64,000 nucleotides of DNA. Source: Liriodendron chinense. Its lineage: Eukaryota; Streptophyta; Magnoliopsida; Magnoliales; Magnoliaceae. Position numbers and translations under genes: made by a program. Positions 1 to 12,600 of the stretch are shown here, in pieces (position 1 is the stretch's first letter; every line of letters starts with the position of its first letter). The stretch is taken from assembly GCA_003013855.2 (NCBI GenBank), contig ML058405.1, positions 2,663,976-2,727,975 of the forward strand, read 5' to 3'. The notes beneath the pieces are model-generated. The model worked only from the letters and a program-made list of their open reading frames with translations. It did no database searches and was not told where the DNA came from.

Positions 1-15
1 AAGAAAAAAAACGTT

Positions 16-110
16 CACACTTCCACTCAGGTGGAAGTGTGACAAAACAAATGGACGGTTAAAACGATTTTTACAGCCATCCATTTGTTTTGTACACTGC
101 CTCACCTGAC
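16..110. repeat. Compound inverted repeat downstream of SPP
   Basis: An 11-bp perfect hairpin (16-26 with 31-41, 4-nt loop) sits inside a larger inverted repeat: 42-58 pairs with 77-93 at 16 of 17 positions, and the similarity extends outward with gaps to about 28 and 110 (CAGGTG on both sides). It looks like a remnant foldback or MITE. No flanking duplication was recognised. Confidence 0.65.
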
Positions 111-278
111 AAAAAGAGCCGATTTTTAAGCCAGAAGATAAAAATATCATGACCCACCTGATGGAAAGCTCCCACACGCTTGCTGTATTGTCATGTGTAG
201 TTGCATGTGAATGGCCTAGGCTCCGCAAGGCGCCTGGCCCTGGCAAACCTCAAATATTATTATGCCCACAGAATGCTC

Positions 279-312
<34 letters not shown>

Positions 313-313
313 A
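279..313. repeat. (CAT)n microsatellite
   Basis: About eleven uninterrupted CAT/ATC trinucleotides in the 3' flank of the SPP gene. Confidence 0.9.
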
Positions 314-530
314 GTTTTCCAGATAATGACAAAAACCCACCAAATACCATAAGTATACTTTAATAATTATATAAATTGATTATTGCATTTAATTACCAAA
401 ATCTGTTACAATGCAATTCGCCTGATTCTGTGAGTTAGTAGTCAAGCTCCAAGGCACCAGGATGCTCAATGTAAACCACAATGGCATGTATTTCTTACCC
501 GGATTAGAAGGCTTGGCAACTGAGAAACCA

Positions 531-641
531 CTAATCGACTTTCTTGTTGGATTTGGCATAACCACCGGTAGCCTCACCTTCTTGCAGTGCAGAACTACTA
601 CCGGAATCAGCTGCAGTCTTTGACTCATCAAACTCCAACAG
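531..641 (-). CDS. SPP: SPP last exon and stop codon
   Basis: Encodes LLEFDESKTAADSGSSSALQ then EGEATGGYAKSNKKVD and TAG at 533-531. LLEFDESKT matches the start of the cytosolic SPP tail; the rest is variable in the family. KKVD fits a KKxx signal. Acceptor GTGTAG. The 3' UTR lies below 531; no clear AATAAA signal was identified. Confidence 0.93.
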   Translation of the reverse strand: MLEFDESKTAADSGSSSALQEGEATGGYAKSNKKVD

Positions 642-3600
642 CTACACAAGATTACAATACAAACTAATGAGTTCCCCACCTTCTAATGCATACGAAAGAT
701 AATATACCGAAATGGTTAACTCAGGCTTGAAACTTCGCAACCAAAGTACAAGATAACGACTACACAGAAAATTAGTAGAGAGACGCAATATCTATGGGCT
801 ATATTGCTCTTTCTTTAACAAAATTTTCATTTTATTATAATAACAATGCCAACAACAATGACGATGATAACAGAAGTCTCCCACTCATTAGAAGAGCTGC
901 TAGAGACAGTAGTGCGTGCGAGTGATCCAGGGTTTAATCCCTGGTACTGTTACCTTTCAAAAAAAAAAAAAAAAAAATCATATTTATAAACAGAATTTCA
1001 TTTTAGAGTCATTCAACTTCATTGGAGAAATGAAAACACCACTCATGCAAGTTCCATTTCAAGAGTCATCAAATGTGAAAAAGCAGACATGTCAGATCCC
1101 TCAACCTGGCCAATCCGACAGACCCCTGGCCCCAGAATACAACAACAGAGGAAAAAGGCATTTCACCCATTTGGTTGGGGCCACACATGCATTGAATATG
1201 GACCGTTGGTTGATTTCCTTTTAACTATCCACTTACTTGGTACATGTTAAGCACACCTGATAAGCAAATTCATGCGATCTTACAGTCGAAGGCATCCACA
1301 GAGTGATGCAAGCCAGATGAGCAACCAGGTGCTCTCAAATGTTGTCCCATATGTTCCACGGAGCCAGACATCAATTGGCAAATTGATGCCATTAATGAAG
1401 TTAACCATCATTTAAATTTGGATTTCAAATGCATTGCATACATATTGAATGTAGTATTTTATCTTTCGCAAGTGCAGGCATGGACTTGGATGCATAGCTT
1501 TGGAGTTCCACTTGCACAGGTTGTTATACAGATTGCAAGTAAGATTTATGCAAACTTAGGGATGAAATTTAAAATAAAATCTCACCTTTAACAACTGATA
1601 AATTGATTCAAATTATTTGTTATCAATGCAGCTGACCTGTAGGTTAATTATGGAGAAGTTAACCTACTCTCAAGAATGTTGCAATAAAAATTATATGCCC
1701 GACGACATACTCAACAATTGTGAGAGGAATTGGAGCAGTTTCTACATCACCCATCCAAATAGTTTGAAGGCTCTAAAGTTGGAGATGTTGGCATTTATGC
1801 ACCACAACGTCAAGCTTCAATTAAAAAATATGAAGAAAGCAAGAGAGCAGAGCGATACCCAAGAACAAGTCTAAAAATCTGGATGACATTTTTACTGAAG
1901 ATGACCATCTTTTGGTATGGTTGGAACAAAGGGAAAAGGACAAGGGAGGAGGCTGATAGTGGGGAACAAGAATACCCAGATCTTGTTGTCCAAATACTAT
2001 AAATGATGATTGGCAAATTAGCAGGAAGACTGAGTGTGACAACCGCAATAGTGCCAGTAGTGCACATAGTTTTCCGATGGTGGACATGGTCATGGTGGTG
2101 TTGGTGGTGGTGCCAATAAGACTGTAGTGGCTAGGACATAGCCTTATACACATGATGACACCACACTCCAATGCCAACTCAATTGAGAATGCAGAAAGAA
2201 CCCAGCTACAATGACCAACCATGGAGATGATAACGATAGCGTGCATAGCCGTGGAGATTATGATGATGGTAGCAGTGGTAGTGGTCAAGGACATGCTTAT
2301 GATGATAAAGACAAGGTCCACGAGGAGCCCATGCCTGCCTATCAGATCCTTCAAACTCATCAATCCCGTACATATGGTTAATATGGGGATTATTCACAGC
2401 AACCGCTATCAAAATCGCCATATGGTGCTGACATAAACAATTAGTTAATCGGCTATCATCCTCAATATTGTTTGTATAGATCAAGGTATCCCAAAACAGT
2501 TAGGTAACAGTAACGGTCTATGTAATGGTAATGGTGGTAACTATTAGGTGTTACAGGGTCGTAATGGCCGTAACAGAAAAATTGACCCGTAGCAGCCCAT
2601 AATGGTCCGTTACTGGCCGAAAAAAAAAAGAAAAAGGGGCCATAATGTCGTTACAGCCTCTATCATAATGGTAACGGTGGTGGTGATTGCGGCCACCATT
2701 ACCATTATGGAAGTATAGATATGGACAATACAGTAACACTGATAAGGATGAAGATGGTGAGGCCCCTTGTCAATCCTTCAAGTATTGATAGGGTAAAACA
2801 CTTGGGCTTGTAGTCTTGAATACATGCTAGTGTATATTTTATGTTTCCTACTATTGTGATTTTTTAACCTTGGTAAATGGTACTTGGTAGTCTGTCCTAT
2901 AATCTATGCCTAATTGTTGATCTGCATATATTTTTTAGTCTATAGATTTTACTTAATAGTCTATCCCTAAATTGAATCTACTAAAGAAAATCATTGACCC
3001 AAGTGGATCACAGGTTTTGGGCATCGTGTCATAAATTTGTGGCCCACTACTTGCAATAAGATATGATCATAACATCAGTAATCTATAATCTTCTACAAAA
3101 CGTCTAAGATTTCATTACTTAATGCTCTTATTATTAAACAATGCATCAATCATCATCATCACAAGAGATTTGGACCATTCCTTACTAAAACGGACTGCAC
3201 CAATGGAAAGTCGTCGCCAAAAAACCCTTAATCACTTTGGTCATGATGTCCTAAATCAGATCACAAAAGGCAGATTAAGGGCCCCAGAAAGATTCAAATA
3301 TACTTGACCAAGGAATAAATAGCAGACTTGGAATGGGACCCATCACTTCTATGCATAAATGTGAGGTGCAACCACTAGTGGGTGGGTCCTACACGGTTTC
3401 CCCTCAAAGTATCTCCAAGTTGATATCGCTTTCTCTTCAAGTATGCATCTTTCCCTTTCAAATCTGAAACTATTTAGAGGAAATAGAGATCGATTGAGAT
3501 AGGGACATAATGTATTATCCATATCTTAACTGAATCCCAATCCTCTTCGGTTCCTTTCTTTATCCCACGATGGAACAACACTCAAATAGAACAGAAATGG

Positions 3601-6600
3601 GAAAACACCCATATGCCTACAAAGCTCCCATCATATGATCTAAATTCTTAAAGTATCCAGTGGCCATCCTAACTGCGAATCAAAGGGGTGGATAAGCTCC
3701 ATCTCGCTTTTATAATGATTTGGTGAATCCTTGGATGGGGTAATCCACTTCAACTATTCAAAGGTCCATCCAAATTGTTTAGATACCATAAAATCTTATG
3801 GGCCCACCCACCAGGTCCTTCCAAAAGTGTATCCTTTTTTCATGTTTCTACCAACCGATGCCTACTTCCCTTCCTCCCCTTGTTTTTTAGGTGGTTTTTT
3901 TGTGGGCAACAATGATCATTCAGTTCGCTACTGTGAAAACTAAGAAGATGAACAGAGGATTGGGTTTAGGTTGGAAAAAAATTAAAGGAATAGTATCAGA
4001 TGATGACCATCAATATTATGCCCAAAAAAAAAAGCAATAAATAACATAAAATTTTAAATCAATGTAAGAGAAGAGAGTCACGCACCTCGATGCAGTGGTT
4101 GGTGTCGATCTTCATAAATTAGAGATCCATTGACATGGTTACTCTTATACAACTTTTTATAGGAGCAAGTGGATGGGCGTACTGGACCCAACAGTGTCTA
4201 CACGATTTGGATGGAATTTTCTAAGCCGGAGATGGACAGCCCTTATCTAGAAATTCCCCAAATTACCATGAGAGCAAGATGGTGCTTATCCACCCCTTAG
4301 ATCATGATTAGGATGGCCACCAGATACAATCAGGGATCTAAATCATATGATGGGAGCTTAATGGAAAATCGGGTATTCTCTCCTATTCTTCTCTATTTTC
4401 TCTTGGCGTTTTAGAATGAGTGTATTTTCTCCGAGGGAGTTCAGGAATTGAAGAGGATTAGGAGTCAGATAGAGATAAGATCCCTATTTCAATCAATCTC
4501 TATCTCCACTTAATAGTTTCAAATTCGATAACGACTCATACTGGGAGAAAGGGATATCCATCTAAAGATGCTCCGAGGGAAAACCATGTGGACCCACTCA
4601 CTAGTGGTTGCCCACGTGTAGGTCTCTCAATCCCATATCCGACATAGTCCCACCACAGGTCATTCTCACTCTTGTAACAGCAACTTCATGTATGTTTTAA
4701 TGATATTGATATATCACCTTAAGACCCATTTCCTCGCAAACCACCACATACCAGTACTCCATTGTATCCTTCTTAAGGTTCTTCAGAAATCATGTGAAGA
4801 TTCTTCCTCTTGTTCCTATACTTCATTTAAGTAAAAAAGTAGCACAATAGCTGAACTCCCCAGCATGATACCAAACAAATTTTCTCATATGATTATTTTG
4901 CCTTAAAACTATTTTCCACCACCCTCACCCAAAGATTCATAATGTGATGTATAAGTTTGATCCCCAATAGTTGAACTCCACGTCAACCACCACATAACTT
5001 CCCCAAGTACTCCATCATCTGCCTTCTTCGGTTATATAAAAACCATGTAAGGATTCTTTCTCTCATTTCTATACTTCTATGTCAATTATCTAAGTAAAAT
5101 TGTACCCTAAATAATTGAACACCACCGCATGCAGCCAAACATATTTTCTCACATTCTTAGTTCTTGTCTTAATCAATATTTCACCACCCTCTACCGGAGC
5201 TTCAAAACACGACTCATAAGTTTGATCCCCAATAATCCATGCAACTCTGTGCATCTCTTTTTTTCTTGTGAACAGATATCATTGTGCTTCTCTTCCAAAC
5301 TTCTCTTTAGATGTAAGACACTCCAATTAATTGCCCAAATCAAACATTATGGCCCCCATTGATGCTAGCATTACGTCCTAGTGATGCCATTAGTTTGGAC
5401 CTATAAATGCTCAATTTTTTCTCCCATTTTTTTCTCTTGAATATCGTTGCTCTACTGTTGTTATTTTGAATAAATTCAAATCTGCAACCAGGGGAACTTG
5501 ACTCCAGTTCACTATCAGGCTCATATCATCCAGGGAAATTGCACAAAACAATAATGTCAATAGTGTCCACACCTTCATGTTTTGAACTTCAGTGTGAATA
5601 TTTGATGCAGTGTGTTATGGAGGAAGCACAAAGGTGAAACCTTGCAAATAAAAGGCCTGCTTGGCATGACCTTGGTCGAGATTGCCTTAACAATTGATAT
5701 ACTCCAAATCTTGATGGCCTAGAATAGGATGAATTTCCTCTTTTTAATAAATATATGAATCAATTACAATTACAATTACAGTAAAGAATTCCAAACATGA
5801 TTCATTCTCAATGGATAAACAAAATGAGAAGGGATATGAAAACTTCTTCATGTACCGAAATAGAACCTTAGGTAGGATTAGTTGGTGAAGCATGATTCAT
5901 AAAGCCAACCTAGATAGTTGGCACAAGGCTATCATGATAATGATGATGAATTCCCAACAACCAACAAAAGAACACCTAATTCCTTAGCTAAAAACAAGGC
6001 TACCATACTAGTGTCATTACAAAGGAAAACGAAATGTTTAGTCATGGTAGCATACGGGAACTCGTCTACGATGAAAGCGAGCCTTTAAGGCACAGATCTC
6101 TATTTCTTTACATACAGAGCTACATTCTTTGAAACTCATTCGAGAAAGAGTGGGCTCAAGTTCACAGAAGAAAACATTTGAATTCCTTCTTTCAACGCTA
6201 AGAGTTCTGCTTTCAGTGAGTAATACTCGAGTGCATCACAAAACCCCTTGTTGACAACTTTGTGAAAGCACAATATTGAAAAGAAAAAAGTAAAGAAAGA
6301 ATTCCTAAATTCTCTCATTGTATTGGGCAATCTACGATTCTTGTGATGTCTTCCTTTTCTCTTGCACAAAAACTATCAATTATCATAAATAAGAAATTCT
6401 TCAACATCCTACTGCTTGTAGTTGTCCAAAAGATACAGTGGACCAAGACAGAATTTTGCCTCTACGATACCAAGAGGCAACAAAAGCCTTGTTAGCAATT
6501 AATGATGTTCGAAAGGTAGGCCCGGGGATCACTAACTAGTCAAATGAGCCCCTCCCTCTGGCCTATTATTCATTGGTCAACCCAGTTGGCAGCTCTTGCA

Positions 6601-9600
6601 TCTCCATGGGGTACCTCCTATTGCTTGTAGTGGTCCAAAAAGATACGAAGGACCAAGGCAGAATTACACCTCGATGACACCAAAAAGGGAGTCGCACCTA
6701 GTTACAAGGATCGTCAAACTAAGGTTTTGACTGCTCCCAATTCCACTTGATTGCAGTCCTCAAACTGACATGCCCTAAAAAAGACAAACTTGATCATCTC
6801 TTAGCACACCCCTGATTCCTGAGGGGCCTAGATGTCCAAGCAAAAAACCATCTATATTCAATTTCCACCCACCCAGGAGTAGAGGACACCAAAAGCCAAC
6901 TAAAATGGCAAATTGCTAACATCATCAATCAATGCAGTCCATCAGACATTGATACTCCTTTGAATTCATTAGCTGCTCTGCCCTAGTTAATAGTTCACGA
7001 TATACAATACACACTTGCGAACACACACCCACCATTTCCCAAAGAGCAATGTTAATTGCCTCAATTTTCTAATATGAGTTGTCTTCATTCAGTTGACAAA
7101 AACTTCACCCACCAAACCTACTTCAACCAAAATTATAAGCTCTAAATTCTATCTTCTACACAATTTCCGTCAGCAGTGGCACATAGGCAGGATATATTTC
7201 ACAATTTCACAGAGCTAGGCAAGCAGAGGAGGCAATGCTCGTATTTTGCTCCCTCTCCTGACCAACTTTGCAGAATATACTGCTTTGCTTCAAGGTATTA
7301 GGCTTCTGCTGCAAGACACTGATCTATACCTTATTATTATTGAGGGTGACTCTAGAAACATCGTCAAGTGGGACAAGGATGGCATTTTTCCCTGGGGAAT
7401 GGCTAATGAGATGCAAGAAGCTTCTGCAATTAGGGGGTCCATGGCTACTTTATTCTGGCATGTGCATCAATCAACCAATTCCAGAGCTGATCTTCTCACT
7501 AGAGAGCTCACCTAGGAAGATCTCCATCCATTTTCCTCAGCAACAATTATCGCTCAGCCTATTCCTCTATACTAGCTTTCTTTCTTTTTTTCTTTTCTTT
7601 TTTTTTTTTTTGTAAGGTAACACTACCCGAGAATGAACCCTGGATCACTCACACACACTACACTGTCTCTACCAGCTCATCTAATGAGCGGGAGACATCC
7701 TGAGTTTTCCTTTCCTTTTTTGTCACTGTTGCCTAATTCACTATATTAGTTCCTGTGCTTCTTCAGCAGGCTTTCCTGACTTCCTCTGTTTTCTCTTTTA
7801 TTTTTCAATAAAATTGATCCATTTCATAAAAAATAAAAATAAAAAGAATTTACATCAAACTGGCAACGAACGAATAAAATCAAATGGGTGGATTCTAATC
7901 AACATTGAACAACTCACTAACTAGGTTTGCTTTTCAATTTTTTTTACAATGCAATAATAAAGATCTCATGAGAAACCAAAAAAAAAAAAAAAAAAAAAGG
8001 GAAACACACATAACTACACATGCATCGGGAACAGTTAATGCATTATCTCATAAGAAAACTGCATTTTCTAGTACTATCCAATACACATTGTAACTCTAGT
8101 GAAAACTGCATTTCCTAATACCATTCAATACATTTGAACTCTAGTTTTCATAGCTGCTGAATAGAACGCTATTGCTAATCAGTATCCATAGATAGAATGT
8201 AATATTATAAACATCGTATAGTGAAGAGAACTTCAGTAATATTCCAATAGATGAAGTGAACAACATAATTTGTGAGATGGGATATTAGAACAAACCGGTT
8301 TTACTTCCCCATTCCATACGCAATGGATAGCCACAGATCCAATAACAGCAGGAACAATATATAAAAGTGCAGGCTGCAAGTGCCAACACAACTTAAAAAT
8401 AAGCTAGGTCATGTAGAAAGAAAAATGAACACGCATGCATTTAGAGAGACAATAACAAAAGATTCTAGCACAACTCACCTGTGCAGCTTGGAACCAGTTC
8501 ATCACCATAATTGTAAGGATCAAACCAACTGCGTATCCAAAGAATGCACTATTGAAGTATCGACTTTCCTTTCCTCTTGAGACGTCAAAACGCAATGCCA
8601 ATGCAACAAAAATACCTGTACAAAAAGGCACGTTAACATAAAAAATAATAAATAAATAAATAATCCAAATTGTGAAGAATTTATGGGTGCCAATGGGTCG
8701 GATTGACCTGATGGGCCATTGGACCCAACCCGTCGACCTAACCCGACAATAGTGGATCTGGATCCAAAATTTAAACCCATGAGGCGGATCTAGGTCCAAA
8801 AGTTCAACCCAAAGTTTGAAATGGGATGGGTTTAGGTCCTTTCATGAGTAAGTTATTAGTTATTTATGTCAATGATGATCTTGTTTTAAGTCCTGATTCA
8901 CCTATTTACCTTAATGACTTGCAAAAAATATTTCGTGTACTATGGAGGGAATCAATATATGTAGATTTAAAAAGTGTTTCCTCGAGGATGGTAGTGTTTT
9001 TAGGGTATATATTTATAAAGAAGATATCAAAGTTGAACAAGAAAAAATCTAGGCCATTATGAAGTGGCCCACTCCACAGAGCTTTTTTAATGTCCATTCT
9101 TTCCACTCTTGGCAACATTTTTACCAAAGATAAATTGGAATTTCAATACTACAATGGCAACTATTACCAACTGCATGCATGGAAGGAAGCTTGCATGGAC
9201 CAATGCGGTAGACAAAAGCTTCAGTACCATAAAAAATAAAATGGCAGACACTCCAGTTTTTACACTTCTGGCCTTCTGAAAGTCATTGAGATGGACATAC
9301 TTCAAATGGTAGCATTCGCGCAACACCAAGTCAAGAAGAAAAGTTAATCATTTTCTTTAGCAAAAACCTAAATGATGCATGAAAGATCTACTCCACGTAT
9401 GTTCTCAAGTTGTCCAAGTGATTGGAAGCATTACTTGATTTGTTGGGAATTTATTCTGCACTAAACCATGAGCCGTTGTGATATCTAAACTCACAGAAGA
9501 AGCTAAGTGCTTGTCATACAAACTAGATGTCTTTTCTACAAGAGTAGACCTTCCTTCCGCGTTACAAGGTCGAAAACCAAAATAAAGCGGCAAATGTTTT

Positions 9601-12600
9601 GAGTATGATGGTGTTGTTAGGGACACTTTTTGTGTAGTGGTAATCACGGCATTAAAAGAACAATACACCCAAGATCCAAAGGGTAAATTCATGTCATGCA
9701 ATGGATATATATTCAAGGGTTCATGCCCATGCATTCCCGAAGGATTATTGTACTATCTAAGCTAACGGAAGAGAATTGGGTGGGCACTTTTAAGAGATAA
9801 AACATTGAACATTGTGAAGAAAAAAAAATACTATAACCTCACATGAGTTGTAGCGTTAAACGTTGTAGCAAAAGATCCTATCTAAGCTAACGAAGAGAAT
9901 TGGGTGAGCACTTTTAAGAGAGAAAACATTGAACATTGTGAAGAAAAAAAAAATACCATTAACGCCACATGAGTTGTAGCGTTAAACGGATGCCAAGTCT
10001 CTAAAGACTATGTCCAGAACACCGACCTTTTTACACGGCTTCCTGTTTCATTCTCGCCGTAGGTGGATATTCCCATGGACTTCTTCTAGTTTCTAAGACT
10101 CAAGGGAGCAAATTCAATCTTTGTTGTAGTGGACCAATATTCAAGCATTCATGCTTCCATTGTCAAAGGATTGTTGCAGTTGCAGAAAAAGATCCTAAGC
10201 TTTCTCTATACTAATCAATGGATCCTCTAAAGGTTTCTTCACCTCTTCCAGGGGCCTCAGACAAGATGACCCCCCCTCCCCAAATCATCGCAACCAACGG
10301 CCTAAGTCATATGTTATCCAAAGGGGAATCGTTCGTCTATTTCGAAGGCTTCAATGTGGACAATTCCACTTCCCCCTATCTCTCATATTCAATTTGTATA
10401 TGATATGCTCTTTATTCTGTGACACTTCATAACAGGCTGTTAGAAGTTTGAGGATGGTTATAACCAGTGTTCAAAATATCAGTATCACGTTACGTATCGC
10501 ACCCTTAGGATATGGACATGTATCGGTTATCGCATGGGATACATCGGTTGTATCACGTAATGTATCACTGTTGTTGGAACATTGGGAAATTGGTCTAATT
10601 TTTCAATGAAACTTCGGTGACTGTTAAAAAAGACATCATACACACTTATAAATCAAAACATTACAAAAAACACATAATAGGTTTTCTTTGAATGAGGTCC
10701 TAATCTGTGTTGTCTAACTGAATTAATGCAAGTGTATTCAAAGTTTATTCATATAATTTATAAATGTTAGAAGGCATGTGGAAACACAGGCAATTCATTC
10801 CAAAGTAAAAGAAGAATCACTAGATCGGGTTACATGCATGTTTGATTTTATGTTTGGACACAAAGATTGCGACCAAATTGCGAGAAATTGGAAATTTTTT
10901 AATTTTTTTCCAATTTTCTGCAACTTGGTCCATCTCTAAATCTCGAAATTAAAACTCCCAATTCATGATTTTCCATGCAAAATATAAAAAATATCATGGA
11001 TTTATAACAATTTGACACTGATTTAACATGATTTACAGGAAAAAAAAAGGATCGAAAATAGAAAATGCTCACCGGATCAAACATGTGGGATTATATCGCA
11101 CTACCTGTGCATTTCGTATCGCACAAGTGGGATACAAGATATATCGTGGGATATATCGGCCGATATCGTCGATACTTAAAACACTGGTTATAACTTGCTT
11201 TGAAGCCATTTTGGGCCTTGACATAAATCTTTATAAGAGTGAACTATTAGGCATTAACATCTCAGACAACCTTCTGTCATCTCTTGTAGCCATCTTTGGT
11301 TGTAAAACAGGTTCTTTCCAAACCGCACGGCGTTTGGGCGAATGGCTAGCGTCGTGGGTTTGCTCCCCACAGACGTGAGATCGATTCCCCCTCCCCAGGA
11401 TTACCCGATGCACGTGGTTTGCAGGTGATTGCGTGCATTCGTAGGGATTAGTCTCAGCTTAAAAAGGGGCGAGGAGTAGGACACCCTGTCATCATAAAAA
11501 TAAAAAATAAAAATAAAAAAATAAAAAAAAAGGTTCTTTCCCCTCCAAATACTTGGGTCTCCCCCACTGTATTGGCAGCTTGCATTTTTTTTTTTTTTTT
11601 TTAAAGAAGCGATCATTTCATTAAAAGGCAAAAAGCCAATATGTACAAAAGAATATTAGAAACCCGATAATCAAAAGCCAATTGCACTGCACGGAATTTA
11701 AAACAAACTATTTGACCCCATCTCCCATTCTATAACAAGAGATTTAGCCCTCCTAAATACATATATCACTTTCTCGCTCTTGTTATGAAAACATCGGCTT
11801 TTTCTTTCTATCCATAATGCCCAAAGACTTGCTAGACAAGTCAATCTCCACGTCTTTTTCTCTGACTTCCCTATAACCCCTCCATGCCAAGAAAACAGCA
11901 AAAAAAAAAAAAAAACATCCATAGTGGCCAGAAGCACCCAAAATACCCCAAAGAGCTGGAAGAAAAAAAATAAAAACGGTTCCAAACATCTCCAGCAAAA
12001 GGACATAGTAGGAACAAATGATTCACCGATTCCGCATCTTGGAGACAAAGAAGGCATACATTCGGAAGAACCATGTTCCACTTCCGAAGATTATCAATTG
12101 TTAGCACCCTGTTCCTTCCAACTAGCCATCCGAAAACCGCTACCTTCAATGGAGCCCCGTATTGCCATACATACGTCGTCGAAGATATCCCAACATTTCC
12201 CTCACCCTCGGTTAAAGACTAATACTACGATTTAACTAAAAACTTTCCTGCTTTATCTTTTAACCATCTTAACGAGTCTATGCTTGAAGAAATCAAAGAA
12301 GCCTTTGCCAAAAGCTGGAGAAGCCTAGTAAAATTTTCAATTTCTTCATCTCGAAAATGCCTTCTACAAGGGGAGCCCAAATGACTTCATCATCCCTCCA
12401 TGAGAAAAAACTAGAAACCTTCATATTTGGCTCGTTGGCTAACCCTACCAATCTAGGGAAGTTGATTGCCAAAGAAGTCTCCCCTAACCACCTATCCTCC
12501 CAAATGTGAATGTCTTTCCCGTTCCCCAACTCAAAACCTATCCCTTCCCACACCCTTTGCTTTAGGGACGACACCGACTTCCATAAATAAGAGGTACAAT

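Noticed and set aside
2221..2436. 71-aa Met/Val-rich frame as a small membrane protein
   Set aside because: It is an out-of-frame reading of the Gly/Tyr-rich tail of the hAT transposase remnant.
8690..8830. GGGT/ACCC-rich stretch between SPP exon 9 and the gypsy remnant as a MITE
   Set aside because: Some repeated AACCC-x-A-x-CCC strings but no clear inverted ends or duplication; left unassigned.
11320..11400. Functional tRNA gene
   Set aside because: Only A- and B-box-like strings; no cloverleaf, and the unit has a retroposon tail and target duplication, so it is a SINE.
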